A stretch of DNA of 64,000 nt from Nymphaea colorata (taxonomy: Eukaryota > Streptophyta > Magnoliopsida > Nymphaeales > Nymphaeaceae), in assembly GCF_008831285.2 (NCBI RefSeq), contig NC_045142.1, positions 1,307,001-1,371,000 of the forward strand. The letters run 5' to 3'. The notes under the pieces are model-generated. The model saw only the letters and a list, made by a program, of their open reading frames with translations, had not been told where the DNA came from and did not search any database. Numbering within the stretch: position 1 is the first letter of the stretch; each line of letters opens with the position of its first letter. The translations under genes were made by a program, and so were the position numbers. Positions 50,601 to 64,000 of the stretch are shown one piece after another.

Positions 50601-50851
50601 CCACTAAACAGAGAGGAAAACCGGTCTGGATTCAACACCTAGATGCAGAAAATATTGGAAGAGGAAGATTACTTCTTCTGCTTGCTGGCGTAGAAGGTGT
50701 TTGGGTCCTGCGAGTAGAGCTTCAGGGTCTCCCCTATATAGGGCCATCCCATGGAACCAGGAGGCAGACGCCTGTTCTCCTTTGAATGCCATCGTTTCAG
50801 AATGTAGAGGAAGGAGGAAAGAAGAATTGCAGAGAGGACATAGAAATGCAT
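45593..50851 (-). CDS. CYP707A: Abscisic acid 8'-hydroxylase, CYP707A family (8 exons)
   Basis: ER-anchored P450 that hydroxylates abscisic acid at C-8', the main ABA-degrading step leading to phaseic acid, using electrons from P450 reductase. Exons (minus): 50851-50673, 50349-50031, 48711-48559, 47517-47254, 47148-47059, 46660-46475, 46236-46118, 45731-45593. All have GT-AG sites and consistent phases, summing to 482 residues. It has an N-terminal membrane segment (residues 3-18), LPPGSMGWPYIGET hinge, YGDIFKTHILGCPCVM, SKERMIGPQALFFHQGDYH, I-helix AAQDTT at 278-283, ExxR E339-R342, FDPSRF at 391-396 and heme loop FGNGIHSCPGNE with Cys415. These blocks are diagnostic of CYP707A. The upstream in-frame ATG at 50962 precedes the TATA-like box, so 50851 is the start. 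Oddity: AAQDTT where I expect AARDTT. No disabling change seen. Confidence 0.93.
47180..47238. repeat. (CT)n(TA)n in CYP707A intron 4
   Basis: CT run at about 47180-47205 and TA run at about 47210-47238, ending close to the intron donor at 47253. Intron length variation is likely here. Confidence 0.9.
47518..48558 (-). other. CYP707A intron 3 (1041 bp)
   Basis: Holds (TA)n tracts at about 47591-47622 and 48104-48122. A tggtatcagag sequence at 47749-47759 is mirrored by ttctgatgccaagttga near 47820, giving an inverted repeat. The first matches a retrotransposon primer site, but no LTR is visible around it. Confidence 0.7.
48957..49150 (-). mobile_element. hAT-like MITE, copy 5, in CYP707A intron 2
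   Basis: Reverse complement of the family seen at 11068. Read on the minus strand, it runs from ggcaaagctaaaggagggtc through ccacatgggctgtggctccacctc to ttctggttctcccttt. It lies within the 1319-bp intron 2 (50030-48712) and leaves both splice sites untouched. Confidence 0.6.
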
Positions 50852-50910
50852 GGCTAGAGCGAGAGACAAAGAGAGGGAGAGATACGAGTTGCTATGGACG
50901 ATGGTGGTAG

Positions 50911-50920
50911 GGCTTAAATA
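50911..50920 (-). promoter_or_regulatory. TATA-like box of CYP707A
   Basis: The minus strand reads TATTTAAGCC about 60 bp upstream of the chosen ATG, followed by a CT-rich leader. Confidence 0.5.
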
Positions 50921-51070
50921 GAGGGCAGCGGTTGATGAGTAGAAAATTTTAATGAAGGACATCTGTCCGCATTATTTTGGTAACGCTTTGTCTCTGTTCA
51001 AGAGAGCCATGAAGAAGAAGTAAACAAGTTATTTTGAACTACTACCACTTTGATTTGCACGAGAGTGCTC

Positions 51071-51079
51071 CCACGTGTG
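51071..51079 (-). promoter_or_regulatory. G-box / ABRE-like element upstream of CYP707A
   Basis: ccacgtgtg on the plus strand gives a CACGTG core (51072-51077), read on the minus strand as ACACGTGG, a strong ABRE form. It lies about 220 bp upstream of the ATG. ABA-responsive bZIP factors bind such sites. Feedback induction of CYP707A by ABA is known in other plants; here it is an inference. Confidence 0.45.
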
Positions 51080-54000
51080 AGACTCAGGCATGCACTTCCC
51101 GGCAACATGGCTGTGAATGCCTTGGCCTGGCCTGGCCTTGAGGTTCTTGTCTCTATCTTAACGCTTTGGGCAAGCTCCCGTTACTTCTTGATTGGAAACA
51201 AGGCCAGTGAAAGGTCAAATTCTTGGAAAATATTAGTGTGAAATTAAGAAAAGAGATTTTGATTTTAATCAGCTATTTTTTTGGCTGTTCTTGGTATGTA
51301 ATTATCATTGGTCTTTTTCGTGGAATAATTGGTGTTCATTTCCATTGACTTTGCTCTTGGCACTTGGAGATGACAGAGTAATAAATTACTTTAGGGTTTT
51401 TTATCTTCTTCTTCGTCTTCTTCTTTTAATGAATGTTGACATCATAGCCAAAGCCACTTTTATCATGTTGGAGTCAAAGGCATCGATCATAACCCTTTTG
51501 GTGAAAAATGATACTCCTTTAATTACTTAAAGGTGGAGTTGAAGTTCATACTTCACCTGTTATTTGCTTCTTCAAAACCATTATGTCATGTTCTAGTGGA
51601 TGCCATAACAGGTTCACTTAATAAATGTTGATCTCATTTTTTCTCTTTTTTTCTTTTGAGATGACAGTATGCCACAAACAGGCACATGTAAATACATTGT
51701 GTTTGACTTGATAAGAGTTGTTGGGTATCATGTTTGGTAAAGAAGAACATTGTGTTCTTGAAACACATACCATTCATGTACAACTCTATGTTCCTGCCTC
51801 AAAAAACTTTGATATGGATATGGATATTGCTGTTTAGCTCTAACAGTCCCAAACAAGGATATAATGTTGTTGAAATGCATATTATAAAAATATTATGTTC
51901 TTTTTATCAAATCAAAACGCTCCTTAAAATGTCCCATCAAAGCTACAGGATGTGTTGTTCTGCTGTTCTTGCGCCAAAATGGTGGGGAACACGAGGGAAC
52001 ATGTTTTACACATTTCTCAAACAAAAAGAGATGTGCCGAACACGGCCCTTGTTTGCATCTGTAAACCGACAGACGACATATGTAGGGCTATCCGTTCCGC
52101 CTGCATCAGAACATGATTCAAACATCTCCTAAGCACCTCACAAGATACTCACACTTTTTAAGCTTCTGTATTAATGGTCGCCATCCACTGTATCCATCGA
52201 ATTCTTCGCTTCCTTTAACTTGAAGTCCTTGACCTTGCTACCAGACAGGTCCCCTCGTGACTTCCCTCTCCTATGGGCAGCCATAACAATTCTTAAGTAT
52301 CATAATTAGATCTTATACAAGGCCACAGGTCATTTCGGACCCACATATTAACTCAAGAACATGCATCTTATTAGGGTTTTGGTGGCACAAAAAAGTACGA
52401 GCATGTGGTTTGAATAGAGCAATTGGACTTGACAACCACGCCTTTTGTGATGCCATTGTTGAGTTCTTTGCACGCTGAATGTTTTGAATAATTGGCAGGG
52501 GGGGGATGCCACAGAGCAGATCATATAAGTGACACGTAAATGAAGCGAAAACAATATAAAAATGAACATGAAATAAATCACAAACTCATGAATTCGTGAT
52601 CAACAGTAACCTGATCACCAATATTTTTACATGTCCATTGACCATTGGTGAATGCAATAAATTTTGTTGTTTTACTTTCTCTTCTTCACTTACAGGACAT
52701 CAAACATTGACCTAGCAATCTTCTAACTTATGTTAAAAAAAGTGGGGAGGGGAAAAGTAGCAACAAAGACCTTCATGGACTATAAAAAGCATACTGGAAT
52801 TAGATGTTTGCTCTAGAAAGTATTATATAATCTACAATGACATTTATGATCACTAAGATTGAGGATTGAATATTCCTGGTCATGAGATAAAATGAAATAA
52901 AATAATAAAGGCGACGGTGGAATATTGGTTCATTTGTGGGGCCAGCATATTTTGGGCATATGTGGCATTTATCTTCTTCTGGGCACTTCCAATACTATTC
53001 AAGAGATAGGTTCCGGATATGAAATGGATCTCATTTGGATCAGATGCAGCCATTACCACTCCCCAAATTGAATGGGCCCCAAGCCAGTTCCGCTCATTGG
53101 TTGAAACAGCGATCCCACATGTCCCCTATTGCTGTGCTCTTTAAATTTTTATGTTTTTTTAATATGTAAATAAATATTATAATAATATTTTCTTTGCATA
53201 TTCACAATCAATTCAGTTTTACTGCTGAAAAGGGCATTCAACTCTTCAGACACTCGCCCTCAAGGAGCCGAAACCCCTCTCTTTTTCTTTTTGTCTATGG
53301 GATTTAAGGCTGCACCTGTCAAATATAGTATCTCATATTCATCATTCGACGCCAGTCCGACCAACTATGCTATGCTCATTGAGCAAATAACACTAATTGA
53401 ATTGCAATATTGGAAACTTGGACCTGCTATTAAAAAAATATGAAGTGGTCACCCTAATGGCAATCAAGTAGTTTGGGTATTGAACCAAATCTTTCATTTT
53501 GTATTTAACGAAACCACACTTGACTTGAGAGACTTTGTTGCTCTTTTGGCAGCATAAAATAATGAAAACTACTTTCTTTGCTCCCAACCACTGGGTTGCA
53601 GCATGTACCAGCTGCCTACTAGCTTCTGACCCAAGCTCATATGCCAAAGCCTTTTGGGGTAAGGTATTGAACTGAACTTAGATTAAGAATTGTAAAAGGG
53701 ATTTGAAACTTGATTAACAACCAATTTGATTATCAATCGGAGTTTTTCTTTTCTTCATTTAAACCTGAGATGTATTAATCCGGGACGATCGGATCTGGGT
53801 CGGTGGCGGGGGGAAATTCAAAGCCATTGACATCGTTTTTCCCGACTGCTTTGTCATTACCGACTGCTTTGTCATGACTCATGAGCTTGGGCGATGTCTA
53901 ATTTGTAGCCTTACACTTGCTTCAGGAGGCGCCGGTCTGACGCTGGATTGATGAGACAGGCCGGAGTGGTGTTTGCGTCTGGTCAACCTTCAGATAAATT

Positions 54001-54090
54001 TTTCATAGAGAAGTTGTCTTTCGTATGCATGCATGCTTTTCCTCCTGAACTCATGCCCCTGTCATAAAAATGATCAGCAGACACACACAC
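51080..54090. other. Intergenic, no gene seen
   Basis: Upstream of CYP707A. The longest ORF (51734-52132, plus) has no recognisable motif and spans sequence with MITE-like wording (gtttggtaaagaagaacattgtgttc). A minus-strand frame at 53393-53647 is also unrecognised. Confidence 0.4.
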
Positions 54091-54097
54091 ACAGAGG

Positions 54098-54099
<2 letters not shown>

Positions 54100-54128
<29 letters not shown>
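54100..54128. repeat. (AG)n microsatellite
   Basis: About 29 bp of AG, preceded by a short (AC)n. Confidence 0.9.
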
Positions 54129-54133
<5 letters not shown>

Positions 54134-56640
54134 GGCTTGGAGTTGTTGGTTCATGTAAAGGAGATGGTGGGGAGGGGGGAAAAAAAATAAAGTAGAGATG
54201 TAAAGGGTTTGGACTTGAGCTGGATCCACCATTTATCATATCAGATTTAGTTTTTTCTTAAACAACTTAAAAGAGGACTCAAATTCAAATAGAAAACTTG
54301 AAATTTCAAAAATTTGAATTCAAATAACATCTTCTTTTGTAATTCAATGCTGTACAAAATTGATTTTGAAGAAATTCGAGAATGTGCCAAATTGATTGAT
54401 TTGGGTGCAAACCAACCAAGGAACACGAAAAAGTCATCTTCAAAAAAAATTATGAACATGTGTGTTTAAAAAAACAATTAAAACCTGACATGTGGCACTC
54501 TTGAATTCGCCACCGAGTCAAGTTAATTTGCTGCTTATTCAACTCAAGCTGATCGGTTCAAGCAATATCCGGTAATCAGATTTTAAAGATTGAAGTCAAT
54601 TCATGAAACACTATTAGACAACACAACACTATTTACGACATGTTTATGAAACACTGTGTTAGTGTTCCATTGCCAACAACCTCCCTTAGCAACCCAATTC
54701 AACTAAGCTTGGTTAATATTTGGCTCATGACCCAAGCCCAGCTTGAAGCCCTATTCGGGCCGGGAAGCCCAAGCTTGGTTAATCTTACTTAAGGGTCATT
54801 TTCACCATCTAAGCCCGACCCGATGCCTGATTTTTTGGTATTTGTTGCTCATGGGTCGACTCAAAAGTTCTTCTTCTATCTTTTGAGTCGGCTCCTCTCT
54901 AAATTCAACAAAAAGATCAAAAGAAATCTACACGTTGCATGTGTCAATACGGAGCCGAGTCCTTGTCTTCGCAAAAGAAATGGTCAAGCAATCAGACTAG
55001 ACTTGAGAAAAGAGAAAAATCAACTCGAGGTTCAACTTTGGCTTACTTTAATTTAGAGGAGAGAATTGAATTCACAGAAGAGACCGGTTTCTAACGATCT
55101 AGATGTCTATTGATTGTTTAAGTAATTATTTAAAAAATTAGAAGACTTCAATGTGATCCTTACATCAGAAAAAAGGTGAAGCTTATATGCCTCTAATTGA
55201 AAATTTCCCTTAGTTAATTATTTTCTTCTGCTCCAAATCGTATATAAGTGTTGGTTCTCCCTTGCATAAGCACTTGTTGACCTATTCATGCAAAAAAAAA
55301 ATTAATATTTTCTTGTGAATCGAAGAAAAATGTATCAAATTAGTTCAAAATATTTTTTTAATTTTTAAAAATAATTAAAAGTTGACACATGGTACTCTTG
55401 AATTGGCCAACTCTGACAACACTTGTTAGCATTAAGTTCTTCACACATTTTTAAGTATCCCTAGAGGTCGTTCATTGGTGGACATCATGCTCGTTCATTG
55501 GTGGACATCATGCCTGCTTTAGAAAGAGAGTGTTTTGTCTCTTCATGCATGGACTGTCAAACAGGGGACACCCGAAATAGAACTCTAAAAAGCGGGAACA
55601 AGTGTCTCAAGAATTCAACTTTCCATGATATTATCGTAAAGAATAAAATATAACAAAAAGTATTCTTGTATCTTCCTAGGGTTTCGCACAGCTGATTGGA
55701 TTAGAAACAAGTAAAAGGTTAGTCCTTGGTTAACAAAAACGTTTCAATATGAAAATTTAGATTTTTTCTCACAACCAAAAATCCTTTAAGCACAATTAAC
55801 CAATCCAACATGGCCAGGTTAAAATTTTTTATGGTAATTTTTTTTTAACCTTTGAGAAGTGCAGCCGAGGAACAATGTGGTTAACCGTAATTTTTATTGT
55901 GCCAATCTTTTAGACTGCATAAAAATATGTGTTCTAAAAGATGATCAGTGTAAATAAATAAATAAATTGAAGATTTGAGTGACATAGATTTGAAGATGCT
56001 ACCTGTTAAAAATTATGGATATAAAGTCGAACGAGAGGATATGGATTTCAGATCACCCCCCGCGAAACAAACGAACACGGCCTTAGTGAAACGACTGATA
56101 ATTGTTTTTGAACTTGTTAAAAGTAAAAAATACTTTAGTGCTGTCACTTGTGATGGTAAAGTCATGACTTCATCGCCCATGAGTGTCGCTCCGTGACGAA
56201 GGCTGTACTTCCTGCAACGGGAAAGGACCGCACACCGGTGTACTGCACAAGTGGCAAACCGTTAAATTGGCCGTGAATTAAAAATGCCGTTTTATGAAAG
56301 AAATAAATGCATATATATATATATATCTATACTAATTCATTAAAATGAAAAATATTAAAATATTATCTAAAAGTTTGAAAGCTGAGGCATGGCTAGCCAC
56401 TAAATCAAATAGGTAGGCTTTTGGTTACCTTGAAGGGGTGTTTGCTTTCGAGACACTACACGAGATCAGTACTGTGAATTTTTAGCTTATAAAATTCGTG
56501 AATCTAAAGTCCCTATTATTGGGACGGAATTAAATGGTCTAATTCGAGATTAAAGTATATAAGCCACATTAAACCATGCCTCTCAAAGTTTTTGCTTTAG
56601 GTGGAGGACATGGATTTAAAATCCTGAGACCTAACATCCC
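54129..56640. other. Intergenic, no gene seen
   Basis: AT-rich. Near 54710-54830, phrases such as 'aagcccagcttgaagccc' and 'aagcccgacccgatgcctg' resemble an eroded end of the GC-rich hAT family at 43791. No coding motif. Confidence 0.4.
55467..55514 (+). repeat. 25-bp tandem duplication
   Basis: cgttcattggtggacatcat occurs at about 55469 and 55493 in direct succession, part of a 24-25 bp unit. Confidence 0.85.
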
Positions 56641-56848
56641 CGAATCAAATCTCACCCGATTCCGAAAGGGACAAAGGCCTTGCACTCAAAGTCTTTCCCC
56701 CCATGGCGGGCCCCACCGATGGCGCTTTCGAGTCGGATAGTTGACAAGTGGCATGGGTACGAGTCATTGAGTCCAGCCAATAGGAAGAGGCCAAGTCGTG
56801 TGCGGACGGGAGCCATGTGGTGCGATTCCATTGGGGCCCAGAATCTCA

Positions 56849-56856
56849 TGACGTCA
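56849..56856. promoter_or_regulatory. TGACGTCA palindrome
   Basis: A perfect TGACGTCA (bZIP/TGA-type core) within a GC-richer patch (56640-56900) that also has ccaat-type and gg-rich runs. No gene was found next to it on either strand, so the role is uncertain. Confidence 0.3.
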
Positions 56857-57002
56857 TCTTCCGTTTATGGAGGGGAGGGGAGGGGAGGAGATGAGAATGA
56901 GATTTGGCCTGGGTGAAACTGACCATCCCACCGTTTAAAATCTTTAGATTGTGTTTGATTCTCCACTGATCTCTGATCCCAAGGGATTTGACATTCACGG
57001 TA

Positions 57003-57038
57003 GCTGAAATCCACAGTATCAAACTGTAGATTTCAGCA
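57003..57038. repeat. Short hairpin in a MITE-like patch
   Basis: gctgaaatccacagt and actgtagatttcagc are inverted copies (one mismatch) separated by five bases. The surrounding 56945-57085 has further gattt/aaatc symmetry and may be a small MITE. Confidence 0.55.
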
Positions 57039-57089
57039 TCCATCCAAAACGTGGATCTCAAATCCATACAGTGTAGAAATCAATCATCA

Positions 57090-60000
57090 ACGCGACCTTT
57101 GAGAAAAATACAAGTTGGCTAATTTAATTTGCTCTGGTTTTCTAAAGGCGTGATTAGACTTGGATTCAAATCCTTTGGAAAAAAAAAAACGAAAAGAGAA
57201 GAGAACATGTGATTGTGGCGTTGAAAGTATCAAGTAGATCTGCAAGGTAGCGAACAAAAAAATGAGATCAATTGTTTGTTTAGCGCATAGTTTCTTATTT
57301 GCCAGTCGTCCGTCTTGACATTTTGAACACAGATTTTAAGGACGCCTTTTAAGTGTGAAACTTCTTTCATTTAAACGCCACCTTGAGGAAAGCTTAAACT
57401 TAAGCATGTTTTGTTTTTAATGGTCTTCTGGAAGAAGCCAACAGACCAACTGCCTTCAAGACGACCAAAAGCTGCTCATAGTCAAAGAATACAATGTTCG
57501 AATCTCACGGTCGCACTCACGGGATGTTATTCTTCTGAAATGCAAATAGCGGCAAACTCAAATGTATGTTTTTTCCCATAGTGGTAAAATCCAGTGTTTA
57601 TAGGTTCCGTATAAAGGGGATCTCCATTAAATCAGCCTCCGATCTCATATGAAGCTATCAAACACACCCTTATGATTTGATGGTACAAATCATTTCGAGC
57701 TATATATCCTTATTAGATAAAACAAAGTTTGCTAGATCTTGAATTACTTAAATCCGATTGGTGGCATCAAGAAGTTGGGTTTCTTTTAAGTGAGAATTGG
57801 ACATTCTTCTCGAGTCCGGTGCCGATTGTCGATCGATCTCGACCAATCTGTTGCGGGTTTAGGAGCACGATTACGAGCTAATGTAGCCATTAAGGAAGTA
57901 TGGTGTTGCTGGATTCCTTGTCCTTCTCACCATGGATGGAAAAACCATGCAAATGGGGGTGCTAGGCATAATGGGTACAACGTTATTGAGAGCCAGATCG
58001 GGGAGAGGGCCTACTCCCCATGTTCCTCCAAAGCAAGAAAAAGTTGGGGATGTGATGCAGTTGGGCCAGGACAAAGCTAATCAATCCTCATGTGGGTGGG
58101 TGCGCCCACATCGAGCCCACTTGCAGGGGCTCGTGCATGGAACTTTGGGCATACCTCCAAATGTGTCCTTGGGGGAATTCAGTGATTCTTTTGGCAGTTT
58201 GACGTGAACAACTTGCCTAGTCTTCTTCTGCCAAATTGTACGCATAAGGTTGCCTTGTACTAGTATCAACTTACTCCTCATCTTTCACAGCCTTCTAAGA
58301 TGCTTGTTGCCCTGCCAGATTTGAACTCTTCCCGCAGCTACAAGACATGTATTTGACAATGACACTACCAAAATGGGCATGTTGCCGCCCTCGAAATTCG
58401 AGCTTCAAGCTAAGAATATGTCTGAAAATGGATAGGAAGTAGAAAGCACAGGCAAACCCTTAGTTCTTACTTTTGTAGTGAATTAATATATATACATGTG
58501 CTCATAATTAATTACCCTCTTTGTTTATACATCTAACGGTTTATTCATAGATTTTTTCCCTGTTTCTTCATGTATTGTATTTGTATAAGTGGCTGAGAAG
58601 TTTGGGTTCAGAAGAAGGTCTAATTTATGCAATCTGTATGTTGTTTTAGCCAATCAGTGTCTGATCCTTCTGAAGCCAATGTCAGAGCGAGAGTATTAAC
58701 TGGTTATAAGAATATTAAGACATCAAAACCAGGCCCACGTAGCTGTACGTAAAGATAATATAGGTCTGAAATCATGTTATTCACAGCAATTGTGTGAATA
58801 GATAGCTGTAAGAATCATGCTCTTCATAATAATTGTACTTGTTACCTGCTATTGATGTGAGCTCCTTACTTCTAAAGCATGCTCTTTGGCCGTTGGGTCT
58901 GTTATAGGAGTCTCTTCTTAAGATGAGATTCCTCCTTTCAGTTTCTGTAAATTTTTGTGAACCTATCTTTCGGGAACAAGGAGCTTGGAATAGATAAATG
59001 TCTGTTCTTTGGACTGTTTGATGTAAAAAGCCTTCGAATAATTGAAGGACAGATTTTCGAGGTTCTGGAAACGGAACATCTATATTTCATGACATCATGT
59101 AGGACAGGATGTTTGTCAACTAAAAGATGTTTGAAAGATCATAATATGGAACGTGATAGTTGTTCATGATAATGTTTTGTGGTTGTTTAGTCTCAGATGG
59201 GATGACGAACTGCAAGTTTTGAAAGCCACGGTCTTGGATGTGATTAAATGTTTACAGAAGATTTCTGTTTTTTCTGCATCTGTCTACTGCAATTAATTAA
59301 GATCTCCCCGCTTTTGGAAATATTTTATTAATCTAATGCTTTTCAGAAACAAAAAATTCGTACTTAGCAGCCAGAAAGAAGATAATGGACCAATTATTGT
59401 AAAGTAGTTCAAGAAAGAAGCTCCGGAGAAGCACTGGCTCACATGTAACATCATTATTGTCGTGGCTTCTGTGATTGTTGCTGCAATGCTTTGAATAATT
59501 CCATAAACTCAGTTAGATTTTGCAATTATGTATACTGGACAAAAACTAGCGTACGTGCTCAGCAATTATTGTTTCATCATACGATCAATTATCAAATGAT
59601 GTTTCATTCTGCATTCTCCCCAAAATTAAAAACTAAAAGATTCTGAAAACAATTGGACGCGAGCAACCAGCACTCTGCATGCATGTTCTTATCAGGACAC
59701 ATAAAATGAAGACCACAAAAATCTTGGGACTCATTGATGGGTTACATGAATGGAGCATAGGAAGTGAATGGCTGGGAGCTGCAGAGCTCCAGCCATGGCA
59801 GGATTGAAGACTTTCTCTTCCACATTGATCATAGGGGGACATTTCAAGCCACATTTTAAGACACCATAACAGAAAACCATGAGGAGTTCTTCTCGAGAAG
59901 AAAGCAAACTCTCAGGGTTCCCTCTGATTCTGATACTGAAACGGTTTTAGAAAAACTAATTGGAAACTTGGCACATAAAGTGATCTCGCTTAAAGGACGT

Positions 60001-60090
60001 CCTTTATTTGACAGACTGTATAAACTGCTGCTGAAAAGGGCTTCCATTATTTGACAGACTGTGAAAGTCAAGTGGCTGGATTCACCATCC
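57090..60090. other. Intergenic, no gene seen
   Basis: Frames at 57790-58281 look mildly protein-like on both strands but carry no motif I can name. 58282-60090 is AT-rich with no supportable exon. Confidence 0.4.
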
Positions 60091-60109
60091 ACTCTTTTTG
60101 TGTGACAAG

Positions 60110-60320
60110 TTAGTGTTAGGAACGAGGTCCTTTCTCTGTTTCTCCCCCACTCTGATGACACCAAGAGAAAAAAGCGATGAAGAAGACAAAAGGATTTTAC
60201 GTGGTTCAGAGATAAAAAGTTCTCCTTCATCCACGACCGCACAAAGTTTTTCACTATCACCGAAAGATCAAGAATACAAGAAAATAAACTGAAAGCCCTT
60301 ACAAAAGTAGGTGTTGGTAG
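60110..60320 (-). mobile_element. Possible LTR fragment
   Basis: Phrases such as 'attttacgtggttcagagataaaaa', 'tccacgaccgcacaaagtttttcactatcacc' and 'caagaatacaag' resemble text common in plant retrotransposon LTRs. No ends or target duplication seen. Confidence 0.3.
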
Positions 60321-60885
60321 TTAGATCATAATTAACAACACAAATTTGGTGATGAGGCAGTTTCATTATTTTCAATGTCTTTCTAGAAAACTGTGCAGGT
60401 GTCTCGCTTGGGAGCTTGCCCAATGGGCTTGAAGCTTCTATGAACCTTTTGAACTCGATATCCTGGAACCAGTGATCGTCATCCAGCACAGGTGTGAGTG
60501 AATTGAGGGACGTAGTTGGCGTGTGCCCTTTGATTTCATCTGATCTGGTCTGTGTAGCAGCAGCAGGCTGAAACTCGTCTTATGCGGAAGCGGAAGCGGA
60601 AGAAGATGATGAAGAACACGACAGATTGGGGGGGTTGGGGACTGAGTGACGTGACAAGGCGAAGGCCCCTGCAACACAAGTGGGCGATCGATCATGGCTG
60701 CCATATGTGCATGTAGAGTGGGTGGGGGAGTAAGGACGGAGAAGGATTTTGGCGTCACATTGCTTGGTGCTCCGGCCAACATGTGGTCAACCAGCTTCTC
60801 CTCTTTGCATACCAATTTGGCGTCTTCTCGTGGAAGACTCCACTTGGGGAAAGTTCCCCCTCCCATCGTCGTACGGTTTGGACGT
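60290..60885 (-). CDS. Unidentified protein-like stretch, possibly exons or a broken gene
   Basis: Read on the minus strand from about 60880, one frame gives FPKWSLPREDAKLVCKEEKL and, further on, MLAGAPSNVTPKSFSVL. A second frame near 60590-60400 gives DEFQPAAATQTRSDEIKG and later LDDDHWFQDIEFKRFIEAS. The composition is ordinary for protein rather than low complexity, but the frames differ and an in-frame TAA precedes DEFQ. A possible acceptor (gagtttcag) lies there. I do not recognise the family and found no start, so this may be an intron-split gene piece or a pseudogene. Confidence 0.25.
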
Positions 60886-60912
60886 GAACAAAGAGCCTGT
60901 TTCACCACTTGG

Positions 60913-64000
<3,088 letters not shown>

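Overview
The window is nuclear DNA from a flowering plant. The evidence is AT-rich intergenic sequence with many (TA)n and (GA)n microsatellites, intron-split plant genes (a WRKY factor, a laccase, a CYP707A P450), a plant Ty1-copia retrotransposon primed by initiator tRNA-Met, and hAT-type MITEs. The genes lack the strong GC bias of grass genes, but I cannot name the genus from sequence alone. Only two host genes look intact: a group IIc WRKY gene (minus strand, 3 exons, 4161-7587) and a CYP707A abscisic acid 8'-hydroxylase (minus strand, 8 exons, 45593-50851).

The left two thirds is organised by a direct segmental duplication. Copy A (about 7177-15999) runs from inside WRKY exon 2, through the WRKY promoter and intergenic DNA, to the last exons of a laccase. 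Copy B (about 26278-39206) repeats this in the same orientation. It therefore carries a truncated 5' piece of the WRKY gene on its left and joins a full-length but mutated laccase (38413-41882) on its right. This is the layout expected of a tandem duplication of an ancestral WRKY-spacer-laccase block. About 10.3 kb of other DNA lies at the junction (16000-26277). It holds an (AT)n tract of about 127 bp, a near-perfect 0.9-kb palindrome containing a flavin-monooxygenase (YUCCA-like) exon, MITEs, a very AT-rich block and a decayed LINE. Copy B was later hit by a complete copia element (28426-33308: 290-bp LTRs differing at one base, CCCCT target duplication, one open 1413-codon polyprotein).

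The right third holds a GC-rich 610-bp hAT-type non-autonomous element with an 8-bp target duplication, the CYP707A gene with a TATA-like box and a G-box/ABRE-like site upstream, and then about 13 kb (51-64 kb) with no gene I can support.

The genes do not form a pathway. WRKY (transcription), laccase (cell-wall phenol oxidation, here broken) and CYP707A (ABA catabolism) are ordinary neighbours. The most unusual item is the YUCCA-derived inverted repeat at 18655-19570, which if transcribed would give a long hairpin RNA matching an auxin-biosynthesis gene. Exon boundaries were worked out by hand from splice sites, phase and family motifs. Identity figures are by-eye estimates.
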